A stretch of DNA of 64,000 nt from Pristionchus mayeri (lineage: Eukaryota > Nematoda > Chromadorea > Rhabditida > Neodiplogasteridae), in assembly GCA_036245805.1 (NCBI GenBank), contig BTRK01000004.1:41814907-41878906 (forward strand). The letters are read 5' to 3'. Within the stretch, counting starts at the first letter, position 1, and each line of letters opens with the position of its first letter. Positions 35,580 through 48,900 of this stretch are shown here, piece after piece. The notes under the pieces were generated by a model. It saw nothing but the letters and a program-made list of their open reading frames with translations, was not told the DNA's origin and made no database searches. Made by a program: the position numbers and the translations under genes.

Positions 35580-36105
35580 CATATAAGTATCGTGAAATTA
35601 ACTTAGAATCAGTTGCAAAAAAGTTGGAAAGAAAATTAAAAGATTACTGAAGCACAAGCTAAGCGATGTTCCGGAATTCGACTAACACATTTGATGAATG
35701 TGTTTCACAACAAGGGTCAAATACGAAGACGACTGTGACTTGCTAGTGGATATGGTGGCAATGTTTAACAAAAACAATACATTTAGTTAATAAATCGTCA
35801 TGGATTAGTGTGTAAACTGTATCCGGGAGAAATCATCTGATTATCTTCAATCTGTAACCTCTCTCTCAAATTGGTCAAGCAGAGCGAGATGTCACGAGAT
35901 ATCGAAAGATTCAGACAATATGTCACAACAAGGGAAAGCGTTTACGTCACTATTCACCCTCTTAGTTGACAGGCATTGCTATCATTGGTCCGCATCAATC
36001 CCCACATCCTCTGCACTTTCATCAATCTCGGCCAGCTGCAGCCTGCCGTGTCGTCGACCATTGTGTTGTTGTTAAGACTGTTGGTGTAATCACTGCTTTA
36101 TTATT
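35580..36105. other. Non-coding stretch, nothing recognised
   Basis: AT-rich sequence. The segment GTTGACAGGCATTGCTATCATTGGTC near 35966 occurs inverted near 41345-41370. No exon is seen. Confidence 0.35.
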
Positions 36106-38610
36106 AAAACGCTGTCTCCGTTAGAACGTCAGATCCTGGAGGCAAAGTGGCACAATGTCTTAAACTTATCGCTAGGAGTTCAAACTTTGGTGGTAGAGTC
36201 CTTATGGTCAAAGAAAACTTTTCCAGAAATTTTGACCTAGCATTTGCATATTTTTCAAAAACTGCCATTTTTGATATTGACCCATTGTGTTATATACCAT
36301 TCGAAAGAGCATCAAAAGTTATGTCAGAAACCAGATTTGCGAAGAAATTGATCAACATCTGTTCGGGAAACAAAAACACTATGTGAGGAAAAACAGCATG
36401 TTGAAAATTCGGTAGTTCAGGATAGCATGTTCCAATCATTTCTTCTGAAAATAACATTCCAGATGTAAAATGATATAAGGAATTCAGAAAACCAATATTC
36501 CGAGGACGAGCGAGGTGCCACAAGTTGTGTTTTCCTCAAAAAACCGATAGGGTACTTAAACGAAGGTTCGATTCCTCCCGAATGCATACATTTTTGCAGG
36601 CACTCAGTGAACACATTTTGCTACAGAATATGCTTATAATTGCATATTATAGAATTGGAAGTACATTAGAATTAGAAAATTATGCGGATGATGCTTGCAA
36701 AAATGTATGCATTCGGGAGGAATCGTACAGTAGCGCCAATAAGTATTGAAACGATTTGTCATTTTGCTATAACTTTTTCGCTGATCTATTTAGCAATTTG
36801 GATGTTGTGGTACTATACACCAAATCGAACGAGAAATTCGATGAACATATTGCGTCATCACGTCAATCATAACAGATTGCGTAGTGATGACGCAATTGAA
36901 TTTCACTTTTTCAAACAGGCTTTATTCTTACATAGATTTTTTCCTACTCGCCAAACTTTCTGTGGTTGGAGTCATGACCGAGGCCTACCCAGAAAAAAAA
37001 ATTTGAGGTTGCTGCGCGACCGCACGTTTGCTGCAGCCTTGCTGCAAAAAGGGTATCTGAAATTCAGATATCGGCTTCTTGACCAGCTAGAGACTCGTTC
37101 AAAGCACCGAAATGATCATCACTGCGATCCCAGATGATCCTGTGACTATGAAAACAATATTCCAAAATTTGCCCTCAGGGCATGGAAAAATCTCTTTTTC
37201 ACATGACCACTTTTTGGAGATTCATAACTATGTATGAGCTGTATATAAAAATCTGTTTTTTGCTTAATCACGTTCACAATATTGTAGTTATATGATTCCC
37301 AACTTTTTAGAGTGTTTGGATATCTTTCCTGTTCGCGGCGGTCGTGTTTCGGAGGTGCACCGTGGACCTGATTGCATGACCCTTCGAAAACATGTTTGAG
37401 AGAAAGTTGTGGAAAACCTTTGTTATTGTATATACATGTCCAACACGTTATGAAGAACTGAATCCCAACTTTTTGAAATGTTTTAATAACTTTGGGCACA
37501 GTTGGAGGGAGGGTGCAGACGAAAATAGCGGGTCGGAGACTCGAGAATGCCTCTGAAAAACGATCACCGCGGACAGGAAAGATATCCAAACACTCTAAAA
37601 AGTAGGGAATCATATAACTACAACATTGTGAACATGAATAAGCAAAAACCAGATTTTTATATACAGTTCCTACGTAGTTATGAATCTCCAAAAAGTGGTC
37701 ATGTGACAAAGTGATTTTTCCATGCCCTGAGGGCAAATTTTGGAATATCGTTTTCATAGTCACAGGATCATCTGGGATCGCAGTGATGATCATTTCGGTG
37801 CTTTGAACGAGTCTCTAGCTGGTCAAGAAGCCGATATCTGAATTTCAGATACCCTTTTTGCAGCAAGGCTGCAGCAAACGTGCGGTCGCGCAGCAACCTC
37901 AAATTTTTTTTCTGGGTAGGCCTCGGTCATGACTCCAACTACAGAAATTTTGGCGAGTAGGAAAAAATCTAAGTAAGAATAAAGCCTGTTTGAAAAAGTG
38001 AAATTCGAATGCGTCATCACTACGCAATCAGTTATGATGCACGTGATGACGCAATATGTGCATTGTATTCCTCAATCGATTTGGTGTATAGTACCACAAC
38101 ATCCAAATTGCTAAATTAATCAGCGAAAAAGTTATAGCAAAATATCAAATCGTTTCAGTACTTATTGGCGCTACTGTATAAGTATCGGTTTGTTGAGATA
38201 AACACAACTTGTGGCACCTCGCTCGTCCTCGGCATATTTTTTTTCTGAATTCCTTATATCATTTTACATCTAGATTATTATTTTCAGAAATAAGAAATGA
38301 TTTGAACGCTGTCCTGAACTACCGAAATTTGTTGTTTTTCCTCACATAATAGCGTGTTTCCCGAACAGATGTTGATCAATTTCTTTGCAAATTTGGTTTC
38401 TGTCATAACTTTTGATGCTCTTTCGAATGGTATATAACATAATGGGTCAATATCAAAAATGACAGTTTTTGAAAAATATGCAAATGGTAGGTCAAAATTT
38501 CTGAAAGTTTTCTTTGAAAATAAGGACTCTACCACCAAAGTTTGAACGCATATCGATAATTTTAAGGCATTGTGCCACCCTATGCTCCAATCTTAGGGAG
38601 ACAGCGTTTT
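36106..38610. mobile_element. 2.5 kb near-palindromic element with TTAA ends
   Basis: The left end TTAAAACGCTGTCTCC is mirrored by GGAGACAGCGTTTTAA at the right. The inverted arms run almost to the centre near 37400. Examples are CATTCGAAAGAGCATCAAAAG, CGAGGTGCCACAAGTTGTG and ATCTGAAATTCAGATATCGG, with each inverse on the other side. Both ends sit at TTAA, the target used by piggyBac-type transposons. The 215-codon ORF at 37146-37793 lies in the arms and has no domain. The element at 60889-62138 has related ends and inner blocks. Flanking DNA shows no other duplication. Confidence 0.85.
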
Positions 38611-38898
38611 AAGCCATGTGTAACTCAAAAGTTCATTTCGCGATCTGTTTCGGAGCAATCGCGTGAGCAATTCACAGCGTGTCAGAACAGAAATCTGACA
38701 GCGTAAAGCAATTTTACACCCCCGATTCAACAATAATATAGCAAAGTAATTAGGCAAAATATATTCCGTGAAACACATACAACCTAAAGGATTCAAGATC
38801 AAAATCAATTGAAATAATTAATTCGCCTCGTGAAGCTCAATTCAACATTGCAATGTCAAAACGTCGCAAAGCGTCAAAAATGGTGATTTTCAAAAGAG

Positions 38899-39165
38899 AA
38901 CTAGTCATAGGACAGTAACCGCAGATACCACTTGTGGGGTCTTTTCAGGATCCTCATGAGCAGCTCTACAGCTGACACATAGCGATTTTTGATATTACTT
39001 TTAGTATTCGAGCATGAAAATTCATATGTTGCACCACATTTGCAACTGTTTTTCTAATACCAAAAATAATATCAAAAATCGCTACGTACCAGCTGTAGAA
39101 CTTCTCATGAGGATTCAGAAAAGACCCCAGAAGTGGTATCTGCGGTTACTGTCCTATGACTAGTT
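38899..39165. mobile_element. 267 bp fold-back element
   Basis: ACTAGTCATAGGACAGTAACC at the left is mirrored by GGTTACTGTCCTATGACTAGT at the right. GAGGATCCTGAAAAGACCCC and GATATTATTTTTGG pairs continue inward. The arms are about 120 bp and there is no coding capacity. Confidence 0.85.
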
Positions 39166-40778
39166 GTATTTCTAATGGTTGAATTTCTAAAAATAAGAAA
39201 ATTGATTACGATAAGTCAGCAAGCGATGAAAAATTACCAACATTAAACAGGAGCTGTAAACATCATCGGAGAAAAGAATTTTGTACTTGGAATATTATAT
39301 TTCCATTTTTGTTGTTTTGGAAGTTTTTGAACGATTTTGAGCCCAAATGAGGGCAATTGAAGTTTCGGAAGTACTCTTGTCCTGAACACATTTTGGGGGC
39401 GCCGTACAAAAGTGAGCGCCTTTTTTTGTTCCAACTCCGATTTGCCTTATTTTTGGCGAGAAGTGAGGCACATGTATGCTCTACAACTTAAGCATGATAA
39501 CCCATGATTTTTTTCTGATTTCCAAAGTTACGCCACTGTTGGTCCGCCCGACCGCTCTGCACCATGATGAAGACCAGGAATGATATCGTCTAGATAAGAT
39601 TGTAGAGCATTATGGTAGTTTCCATTTGAAACAAAGAACGGCCTCCTATCTTTATTTTAAATGGAGATATGATCATTTAAGTGAGCGCGATTTGACTGTC
39701 GAAAAGTGATAGTGCCAAGTTTCGCCTTCTGAATCCCGAAGATGACGATAGTTATCAAAATTCTGACGACGCAATTTGAAAGAGCATCATTTGAAGTACT
39801 TATAACCAAAATTATAGGGGAATCGAGCAAACTTGAATCCTACCGCCGCGGCGTGGTCGATTCTCTCGCGATTCCTCTCATAAAATGAAGATTTGAGCAG
39901 CGCCTCCGGCGTACCTCAGCAAATCACTGGTTGAGTTCTCGGATCTAGTCACCACACACAGTAGCAACACACCGGTAGGAAATAACGAAGCACTGCACAC
40001 ATGAGGTGCTCCGACGGACAGATCACACAGCAGTCCGATTTTAAGTCAGCAAGGTACAAAAGGCAGAGTCAGGTAATTCAGTGGTTGCGAACCACTTGGA
40101 GAATGTAAGAGACAAAAGAGGTTTGTTTAATTAAAATAATCATCAGCTGAAGCAACCTCAACAATTTCAAGCGAATTATTGGCCAGTGCAGCATAGTCAG
40201 CGATGATTGTTGTTGCAGCATATCTGATTGTGAGAAGGGAATGGTCGACGACACAGGCGACTGCAGCTGCTGCCTATCAATTATTTTTCAATTTTCACAA
40301 TTTGAGATACATACTATTTTGCGTGGGCATAGTGCTCATATTTTAATTACAGGACGACCAAAATTTCCTGGGCTGCAAATACGGAGACATGCTTCTATTT
40401 TCGATTGCAGTCGACGACTAGGAGAAGCGTTTACGAATATGTAAATTGTGTTGTTTTTTGTCGAATGATTTCTCGAATCAATTGAGAGAGCGAAGTCTTG
40501 ATAGTCATGTGATATGCTTGTGAAACTCACCCATTCTTGGAAAAAAATAGGGATGACATCAGAATATAATTTGAGGGTTGAGTTCCCCAAAAAATATTTC
40601 AAGAATCAGGAAAGTTAAGTGATGATTCTCCGATTGCCTCTTCTTCAAAAAAATCAACAAAAGTCCAGTTGAGCTATGCGATGAAACGAGTGTCGCGTTA
40701 TGCAGGTGAGGTAGCGTTGTGTTATGACTTGATCATGCTTGCGCAAAATTCATTTAAATTCATTTAAATTCACAAAAT
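39166..40778. other. Repeat-poor stretch without a supported gene
   Basis: A fragment near 39840-39885 resembles the edge of the GGGGTGACAA fold-back family (GTCGATTCTCTCGCGATTCCTCTCAT). An ORF at 40241-40444 (start MVDDTGDCSCCLS) crosses a possible intron end (TTTTAATTACAG at about 40352). No homology is recognised, so it is not called a gene. Confidence 0.35.
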
Positions 40779-41173
40779 TCATTTCCAAACTTATCCCAAG
40801 TAGGTACTAGTAAGGGAAGGGTTTATGGTTCGGATGGACACAACAAATCAGATATTGAACATGTGTGCGAGGTAGTTCAAAATTATGCCCATATGTAGTA
40901 CTTTACGCAAATCACACTAAATCGGCATAATTTCTCCTTTTCAAGAAGAGCTGATGCGTGAAAATGATTTATAATCCTGATCTCAGTACAACTTTGTTTG
41001 ACTAATGTGCCTCCTCAACTGCCTTGACAGGACTGAAGTAAAGAGCGTACGAAAGGGTACGAAGGCCCTCACTGATGATTAATAACGAAATTGAGATTAA
41101 ACTAATTCGAAGAATTTCTGAGGTTAGAATGCATAAGAGATTGGACGCGACAAAACTTATGTTACAGCCTGAT
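40779..41173. mobile_element. Truncated, internally deleted copy of the 57446-58712 element
   Basis: The text from ATTTCCAAACTTATCCCAAG through GAACATGTGTGCGAGGTAG and from TTCAAAATTATGCCC to ACAAAACTTATGTTACAGCC matches 58050-58712 with few changes, apart from a missing segment of about 275 bp between the two blocks. The left inverted repeat is absent. Confidence 0.8.
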
Positions 41174-42734
41174 ACAATATCACATCTAGACGCAGTGTAC
41201 AATCAATGATATTTTATGTTTTATGTTTCATCTGGATTGTTTCAAATCTAAATCGTTTAGAGCTAGGACGTATTTTCCCATGTCTTAAAGTCTTAAAAAC
41301 ATCATAAATTCATTTGGAGGGTCAACTTGGACTCACAGCGGATCAATGATAGCAATGCCTGTCAACTAACAAGGAATGACCGCGAGGGTAGGTTGGAGTT
41401 TGAGAACGAGACCTAGCGGGATCGAAGAGGATCAAATTCTAAGATTTTCTACGTTTTACATATCTGCTGAAGACCTCTGTGGACTGCTGGGTGGTAGGGG
41501 AATTTCGGAACATGAAAAACGAAATTTCGGAACATGAGAAATGCCTGAAAAATGAACGGTTTTGCACCTCTACCCACTATGAGCGCAGACATCCACATGA
41601 AGTTCAGAAGTTAACTTTTAAAAAGTTCAGAAGTTATTCATCTCATTCCTTTCCTCGTTACGGAACGCGCGCGGTCTGACTCGAATGAATTGACTTCAAA
41701 TCAACTCGGAGCTTCAAACTTTCATAACTAGCCTAGCATCGACGGTATAGGAACCGCAAATAGCTTTACACATCATGAGTTTCGTTTGCGTCTTCCCCAT
41801 ATATTTTTCAAAAAGTCTTCTTGAACATAGCACTGTTCAAAGTCATTTTCATGAGTTCTAGTTTGTGTACATCGATTGAACTCATAAAGTTAGTGGGGGT
41901 TCCTCTGAAAGAGATTTTCGCTTAATGTGCAGGAGAACAAGGATAATTAAGGTTAAAGGTTGGTACCAGCACCAACGACCCCCCGTACTAGGACCTCCAC
42001 AATGATGATATGCAAGTGAGAAATTGGCAGTGTGTTTAGCGATGTTATAGAAGTTTAAAAGTGAAGAATACTAAATTTGGCTAATTTGCCTAATCCGGCG
42101 TTCAGCTCGATTCTTATGTGAGAGGCGTAATATAATATTCAATTCGTCAGTTGCTGTTACATTATTTTTAATGTAGCTTTCCTCAGCACAATCGTTAATG
42201 TAACCTACTCACCTTTGAAATGCTCATGCTGTAACCCATGTGCTCTCTTCGTCGTTGATATGCAAACAACCAACTATTTATGAATCATTCGGATCGACCG
42301 ATCTGACCTATTTTGATATCGACTGAGCTGACCTCATTTCAATAACGCGATTGGTAATTGGGCAATTTGTTCACCATTCTCCATTCCATAATTCAAAAGT
42401 TTTCAAATTTTCCACATTGTTATGATGCTTATTTGATAGAAAACTATTATTTTAAAGCGAAATACAGCTTCGAAAAACCTTCTGGCAGTAATGGCCCGCA
42501 TATTTTACGCCGGTCGCCCCCTCCTCCCATCACTTCTGATCCATATCCCACTCTCTAAAAGTCTGTAATGGCCCGTTCTTTTATCCACACGACGTGAGCC
42601 TCCTTTTCTATTAGGATATATCACGATGAAGGCCCTGCTTTTCCAATTGTGTCCGGTATTTTGTGTTGCGAACAATCCATACCTATATATAAGCCTATAT
42701 ATACCATACCTATATATACTTGGGATATTTTTCA
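41174..42734. other. Non-coding stretch, nothing recognised
   Basis: No exon-like reading frame with splice signals is evident. The short ORFs are scattered and low in coding character. Confidence 0.35.
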
Positions 42735-44360
42735 CTTAAAATGCAATTGGAGCCCTCTGAGAGCCGAAAATGCGGAAATACGACGACACATGCAGAAGTT
42801 GCGAAATCGATACTTGAGTGGGATCATATTATAGAGCACAACGAGCTAACCATTTCATCTGTTGAAAGTGAGACTCTATCTTTTCGTTGAAGCGCGCTAC
42901 AGATGCTAGAAATTGGCTAGAAAAGATCTAGGATCCCCAGAGAGCGCGCGCTCTAACCGTCTGATCTCTCTCCGCCTGACCTCCCTCTCCCTCCCCTCCA
43001 TTTAGCGTTCTCCCGCGCGCGTCGCCCACCGTTTTCTTCTAACTTCCAGGCTCTGTAGCGTGATTCAACGAAAAGATAGAGACTCATTTTCAACAGATGA
43101 AATGTTCAGCACATAATCTATACCTATATATAAAGCGCAGTGTGACTCCGTCTGACCGGATTGCGAAATAGGGAGAGGAGGGCTGATGACGTTAGAAAGA
43201 CATCAGACCATTACCGTATTCCAATCAATAATTAGCATTGGGTCAACTACCGTATACCAATCGATACTTAGCCATGGGTCAACTCTTATTCCGTGGGTCA
43301 GATTTATGATTTTGACCTTTGATCTTTGAATTACCGTATACCAATCAATAATTAGCATTGGGTCACCTACCGTATACCAATCGATAATTAGCCATGGGTC
43401 AACCATTATTCCGTGGGTCAGATTTATGATTTAAATTTTTGAAATTCGCTAGGACGGGGCCCCCGCCGTAGGTGGGGGCAAGCCAGGCTAGTTCTCTATA
43501 ATTTGATCCCACTCAAGTATCGATTTCACATCTTCTGCACGTGTCGTCGTTTTCCCGCTTTTTCGGCTCTCAGAGGGATGAAATTGCATTTTAAGTGGTT
43601 CATTCTTTATAAAAAGTTGTAGGAATTACAATTACATGTAACTTGATGTATTTCACCTTGAATGGTACCATGATTCCGACTCATGTATGCAATTCCAGGC
43701 AAAAGTTCTGAAATGCATCAAGTCGACTCTATGATCGAATAGACAGGAAATATATGTAGTTTTCATACGGAAACATGTTTTTATAACGTATGTGGACGCA
43801 AATGGGCTCTATTGACATATGGGAACCATTCTGTCTACACCAGACTCCATTGCCTGTTTTTACTTAAACGACACCGTAATTACAGCGCAAAGCTTTATGA
43901 TCTTCATATTTTGGCAGAAAGGAGTACTCATATGGACAAATTGATTAATCATGATTTGATTAACCATTACGTTTTTGGTTTAAAGCGATTTGTCGAAAAT
44001 TTCGCAAAAGTTGATAGCCTGAGTCAGTTTTTGACTTTTCGACCATAACAAAGAGAGAAAAATGTTCCTCGAGTAATGCTCTTTCATTCGTCTGTTGACC
44101 ATGTTTTGATATCTTTATCAGAAAAGGTCGAAAAACGCGCTCAAAGATTGATATTTTTCAACAAAAGCGTGACTCCGCCCACTTTCGGCCCATGCCGCGG
44201 ATGGGAAAAAATTTTTTTCAAGAAACGGCCAACGCCATTCGATAGAGCTCGATTTGAAGTACTAAATACTACGTTTTCGTGAGAACATAAAAATACGAAT
44301 TCCTACGTCCTGGAAGGTGTGAAAGTTGTCGATTCTATCGCGAATCCTCTCATATATATA
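42735..44360. mobile_element. Nested fold-back element, GGGGTGACAA family relative
   Basis: The right half (43540-44340) matches the arm of 16159-17788: ACTTAAACGACACCGTAATTACAG, AAAATGTTCC, CGATAGAGCTCGATTTGAAGTAC, GAATTCCTACGTCC. The left arm is represented by 42735-42840, whose TCTGAGAGCCGAAAA and ACTTGAGTGGGATC blocks are inverted at 43490-43605. Inside is a second palindrome: AGACTCTATCTTTTCGTTGAA near 42870 and its inverse near 43065. A tandem duplication lies at 43199-43440. Repeated insertion into an older element is the simplest reading. Confidence 0.65.
43199..43440 (+). repeat. About 125 bp tandem duplication
   Basis: A block with TACCGTATACCAATCAATAA, TTAGCATTGGGTCA and TTATTCCGTGGGTCAGATTT occurs twice in a row with few changes. 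Each block also has an internal near-repeat (CCAATC-ATTAGC-GGGTCAAC), giving four sub-units. It is followed by a G/C-rich hairpin near 43455. Confidence 0.8.
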
Positions 44361-44385
44361 TATATACATATATATATATCATGCC

Positions 44386-45440
44386 ATGACGCAAATCAAC
44401 AAATTGAAAATAATTCTTCAGTATATCATAACTGTTAAACCAGTGAGAATTTTACGAAAATGGTTGAAAGCTGAGAAAGCGTTTTTATTAATGGCGAGTC
44501 GGTACCAGATTTTATGCTCGATATTCATCAATCTACCATCAAGCGACGAATAAATCTTGAGTTGACTACAGAGTATTGCATGAAGAGAGTGGCTGAACAA
44601 GCAAAAAAGGGGGTGCATCCACGGTAATAATGATCGATGCAAGAAGATTGCCTTATGGATATCAAGAATAATTCTTTAAATTGTATAGATTGATTGCCCG
44701 ATAAACGATTACCTTATTTTTGTGAGAGTGTGTCAAGTAGGGAAGGCTTCGTAGAAAACATTGCCGTCGATAAGCTATCGATGTTCGTCTCCCGAGTAAC
44801 AGCTCAGAATCCCAGTATGTCAATTACTTACAAAGCCAGTGATTAGTATTAAATCTCAGTATTTAATATTTAAATTAATTTTATATTGGCTATTCTCAAT
44901 TCTGATTTGTTTGCTGTTTTTAAACGCATGCATTAATCAATTTGATGATCGGTCCATTTTCAGCTGCCATTTTGATGCACCTATCTAACCATTCTCACTC
45001 GATGGTTCTCACACAATGCAAGAACATTCAATGTTCTCCAGATGACACCTATTTCTTCGGATTGAACAATTTCGAATGTTCCCCGTAATACTGCAAATGT
45101 TTGCGAGAAAACTCAACAAACTTGTCATTTCCAATAACGCGTATCGAGGATATTTGAAAGGTGAATGCGCTGAAAATCTGAAACAGGTTTGCATTAGCAT
45201 AATGCTCAATTACTCATATTGACGTTTCAGAAGTTACCGTTTATCGACAAGCAAATATGGTTCGAGACTACGTGTGATCAATTTGAGGAGGATTCAATAC
45301 AAATAATCAATAATCATGAAGCGCGATGTGGGTGCATTTTTATGAACTTATTATTAAATATATTTTAAAATTGAATATTGCAATTCAGATCTCCGCTGCG
45401 GGTATTCGCTTGAGGTGACTAGCAAGTGAAGACGTACAGA
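44386..45440 (+). pseudogene. Relic of an F-box-associated-like gene
   Basis: Exon-like pieces are bounded by splice signals. The segment to about 45160 reads MFPVILQMFARKLNKLVISN before GTGAAT. The segment from 45230 reads KLPFIDKQIWFETTCDQFEED, and a short one begins at 45389 after ATTCAG. The CDQFEEDS block resembles CKFEEDS at about 4570 near gene B. The frames contain stops (TAA at about 45089) and no start or complete chain can be built. Taken as a decayed paralogue. The family assignment is weak. Confidence 0.4.
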
Positions 45441-45935
45441 TTTTGAATGTCTCACTGTGTTTATTTGCGCTGTCGCATCGTTTCTGCACTGTTCTACCTA
45501 AGACATCACAATCTGAGTATTACATAATGACGTACCAATTTTGAAAATACTTTTATGTGATCTTTGAATGAATGATTGGAAATGAATGATTGATAGAAGT
45601 GTTGATCTGTAATATTTTATTCCAAAATATCATACATTGAATAGCACAAATATCATATTCAGGAAATTGTAAATATTGTTGCGATCTGGATTGTTTAATC
45701 AATACAAATATTTCGCACTTGGAGGCGTTATGAACAATTTTGCAAATGCCTTCTCAGAAATATATAAGTATATTCTAGCCAACGTTTAATACTAAACAAA
45801 TAACGCGCTCTTGGAAGCGGTAATGTTCACAAATATTGTAATTTGAAAGAGAGGTAGCAGGAACCAAACTGTGACAAATATAAAGCAATGCATATCACAA
45901 ATATTGAAGAACAGTTTCAACGCTGTTGAACATGA

Positions 45936-48900
45936 TCACATGAGGCTCTTCTTGCTCCATTTGCCCTCGAGATAGTAGGTCATGCATTCTCCTTTGCCCT
46001 GCAATTATTGACACTTATTTGAGTCGCCCTAATTATTGATTGGCGTTATACCGCACGTGCTAATCGGGGGCAAAAGATATATTTTCTCATTCGTCATAGC
46101 ACCAATATCTCCTCATGTTCAACAAGGAAGTGTTGAAATCTTAGAGGGTGTCTATATTTTTCGAAATTTCGTTAACTGCCCGGGAATCTGATCGTAAATC
46201 CCACCTTCACTTCGACTTTGCCCCTTTCGGTGACCGAGAATTGCGTGAAGAAGCATTTGAGAAGGGTGCAGGATTGTTCGCTGATCTGTAAAGATTAAAG
46301 ATCAAAAAGCAAAGATAAAATATAATTGATTGTTATTATGTTAAAGAACTAACTTATGGGAAAAATAATCAACAACTTTGCCAGATATCACCGAATACCT
46401 GAATTTTGCCAGCGGTAGCTGTGCTCTCCATACGAGAGGCCATGTTGACGGTGTCTCCGAAGAGGCAATATCTAGGAAAATTAACGATAAGTTAACCTAT
46501 TAATTCGACTCGAAATAAATCGTTTTACAATGGGTACCGAATCATCAAAAGATGGCATAGGTGTATCATAAAAAAACTGCCCGGAAAGAGTACAATATAA
46601 TTGGTACCTCGGCGCTGCAAGTCCGACTACTCCCGCTGCAACACTTCCACTATGGAAGCCAACCCTGAGCGCGAGCATCTCCGACGGTTTGTGCTCGAGC
46701 TTGAAGTTGGCCATGAACTGAAAAAGACTGCCGATTACTGCAACGATTTTACAATCGTCAGGAAATGACTATGATACTTGGTGCAGCCCGATGAGGCCGA
46801 CTGCTCCTTTGATACCAGCTTGCAATCCATCTCATGGAAATGTAGTCAAGTTTAGCTTACCGCTCGCATCTTGAGTGCGATATCGGCAATGTGCTGCACG
46901 TGGTTGTTGCCGTTCTCGATCGGGACGCCGGAGACGATCATGTACGCGTCCCCGATCGTCTCCACCTGCACAAAAGGTGCATCAAAAGGTTGATCACGGT
47001 CAAAAGATGGTGAAAAGGTCATGGAGCGCTCGAACTATTCCTTCCTTAGGGTTGGCTTGGTAAGAAAGAGTCTATTCATTATGCGTGCAGAATCGTCGAT
47101 CTGATCTATATCAGATCAGTGAGACCGCATAATCCGCATAATGAAGATAATTGCTTGACAAGCCCTGCCTTCTCTGAACAACGAACTGGAGTAAACACTC
47201 AGTTAGCAAGACTCTCCCGGTTGTGAATAATATATTGTAACTTACCTTGTAAGCGTCGTGCTTTGCGATGATAGCGTCGAATCCGCTGAAGGTGTCGTTG
47301 AGGAAATTCACAATCTAAAACATGTGTAAATGCTACGAACGGCGCAGAAACCCTCTGAAATTATCATCTCAGAATTGTTAACAATTCTGAGATGATAAAA
47401 CTGTGGAAAAAAATTGCAAAAATGTGCTTCCAATGCACTCAGAAAATCTAGCCTGGAATGGAGTTGAAGTAGCCGATATTTGCAGGAATGCAGGGATGTC
47501 CGAGAAGAGGACAGTGGCACACGAGTACAGCTGAGGAGGCACCGACTTGCCTGTCTTCAGATTCTCAGCGACCGTCCTGAAAGCATTACCCGATCCAATA
47601 TGATCAAAATGAATTTTAAGACATTATTCGCAGCAGACGATATTTTCGACAGTATGTCCTTAGTTCCAAATATATATTGATTTTCGGAATCTGTGACGTA
47701 CCTGGGCAGCATATTAAAAAGCAGGCGATCGGCCTGCTTCTGGGCTTCTTCGAGCATCAGTGTGCGGTCGCGCACCAGTACCTGAAATTAGCATGTATCA
47801 ATTCACACGATTATCCAGCGACATAATTAATGTAGTGTACATGGCCGTAGGTGCATTCGACGAGTACTTGGTATGATATCATCTCCATTTGGTTTTAGAC
47901 TGGCCTCAAGTGTGCCCGCGTACTCCTCCATCATCGTGATCATCTGGTCGATGAGTGTGCCCTTGCCTCTGCAAGGACCTCTTATTGTATTCCCTTTGAC
48001 CGAGGTCTTACATTTAACTTAGGTCAGGTTCTCTAAGGCCTTAGACTTAGTTGCTCATCATCTGTAACTCATAAATCTTACTTGGACGTGAGATTCGCGT
48101 TGACCATCGTCTTGACCTTCTTGATGTTCGGTCGCATTTCTGGGATCTCCAGCCAGCAGGCCTCCAGACATGACAACAACTGAGAATACATTTGTATTTT
48201 AGTTCAAATATGAGCAATTTACGCACTCTCTTGATTAGCGCACTCGTTTTCTCAGATAAGTCGATTTTGTAGCAGTTCAGATCATAACCACAGCGGATGC
48301 AGTCGAGGTGAGCTAACCTGTAGGTTGGTGCCCTCCTCTCCCGTGTTCGCCGACGGGAAACTGGGTCGGATGAGGACGTCGTCATCGTTGACCATCGCAA
48401 GCATCTTCATCAATTCTGCAATCGCGGTTCCGTCACGAAATGAACACTCTTCTGATTCTGTCATATTTGCTTATCTCATGAATGTGTGTAAAATAGGAAA
48501 GCTCAGACAATTGATTCCATTTATCTATCTAGCATTCAAGTACTCTAATAGTTGTGTGAGCAATACTTTGATGCAACAGGTTGTATTGTTATCTCAGGAC
48601 AGTATCATACAACTTTGGTATCCAACAAGAAAATTATATCTGTTTCCATTATACTCACTCTCCACGCTCTTGCTCCTCTCGTGGAATGGTTGCACACGGA
48701 AGAGTATCTGGTAGATGACCATGCCGAGGGAGTATATGTCCGCAGCCTGGAAAAATAACCTGAACTCCATGTACTCTTTGGTCCATATTTGTCCATATTG
48801 CCTTCCCTAACATTTGAGTTCGCACAATTCGGATTGTTGTCCCCGGATTTACCCTCCCGACCGATCTCGCGACGATGAGCGAGCGTGAGAAATGAAGATA

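Noticed and set aside
37146..37793. 215-codon minus-strand ORF
   Set aside because: It lies in the inverted arms of the 2.5 kb palindrome, has no recognisable domain and is not bounded by usable splice or start context.
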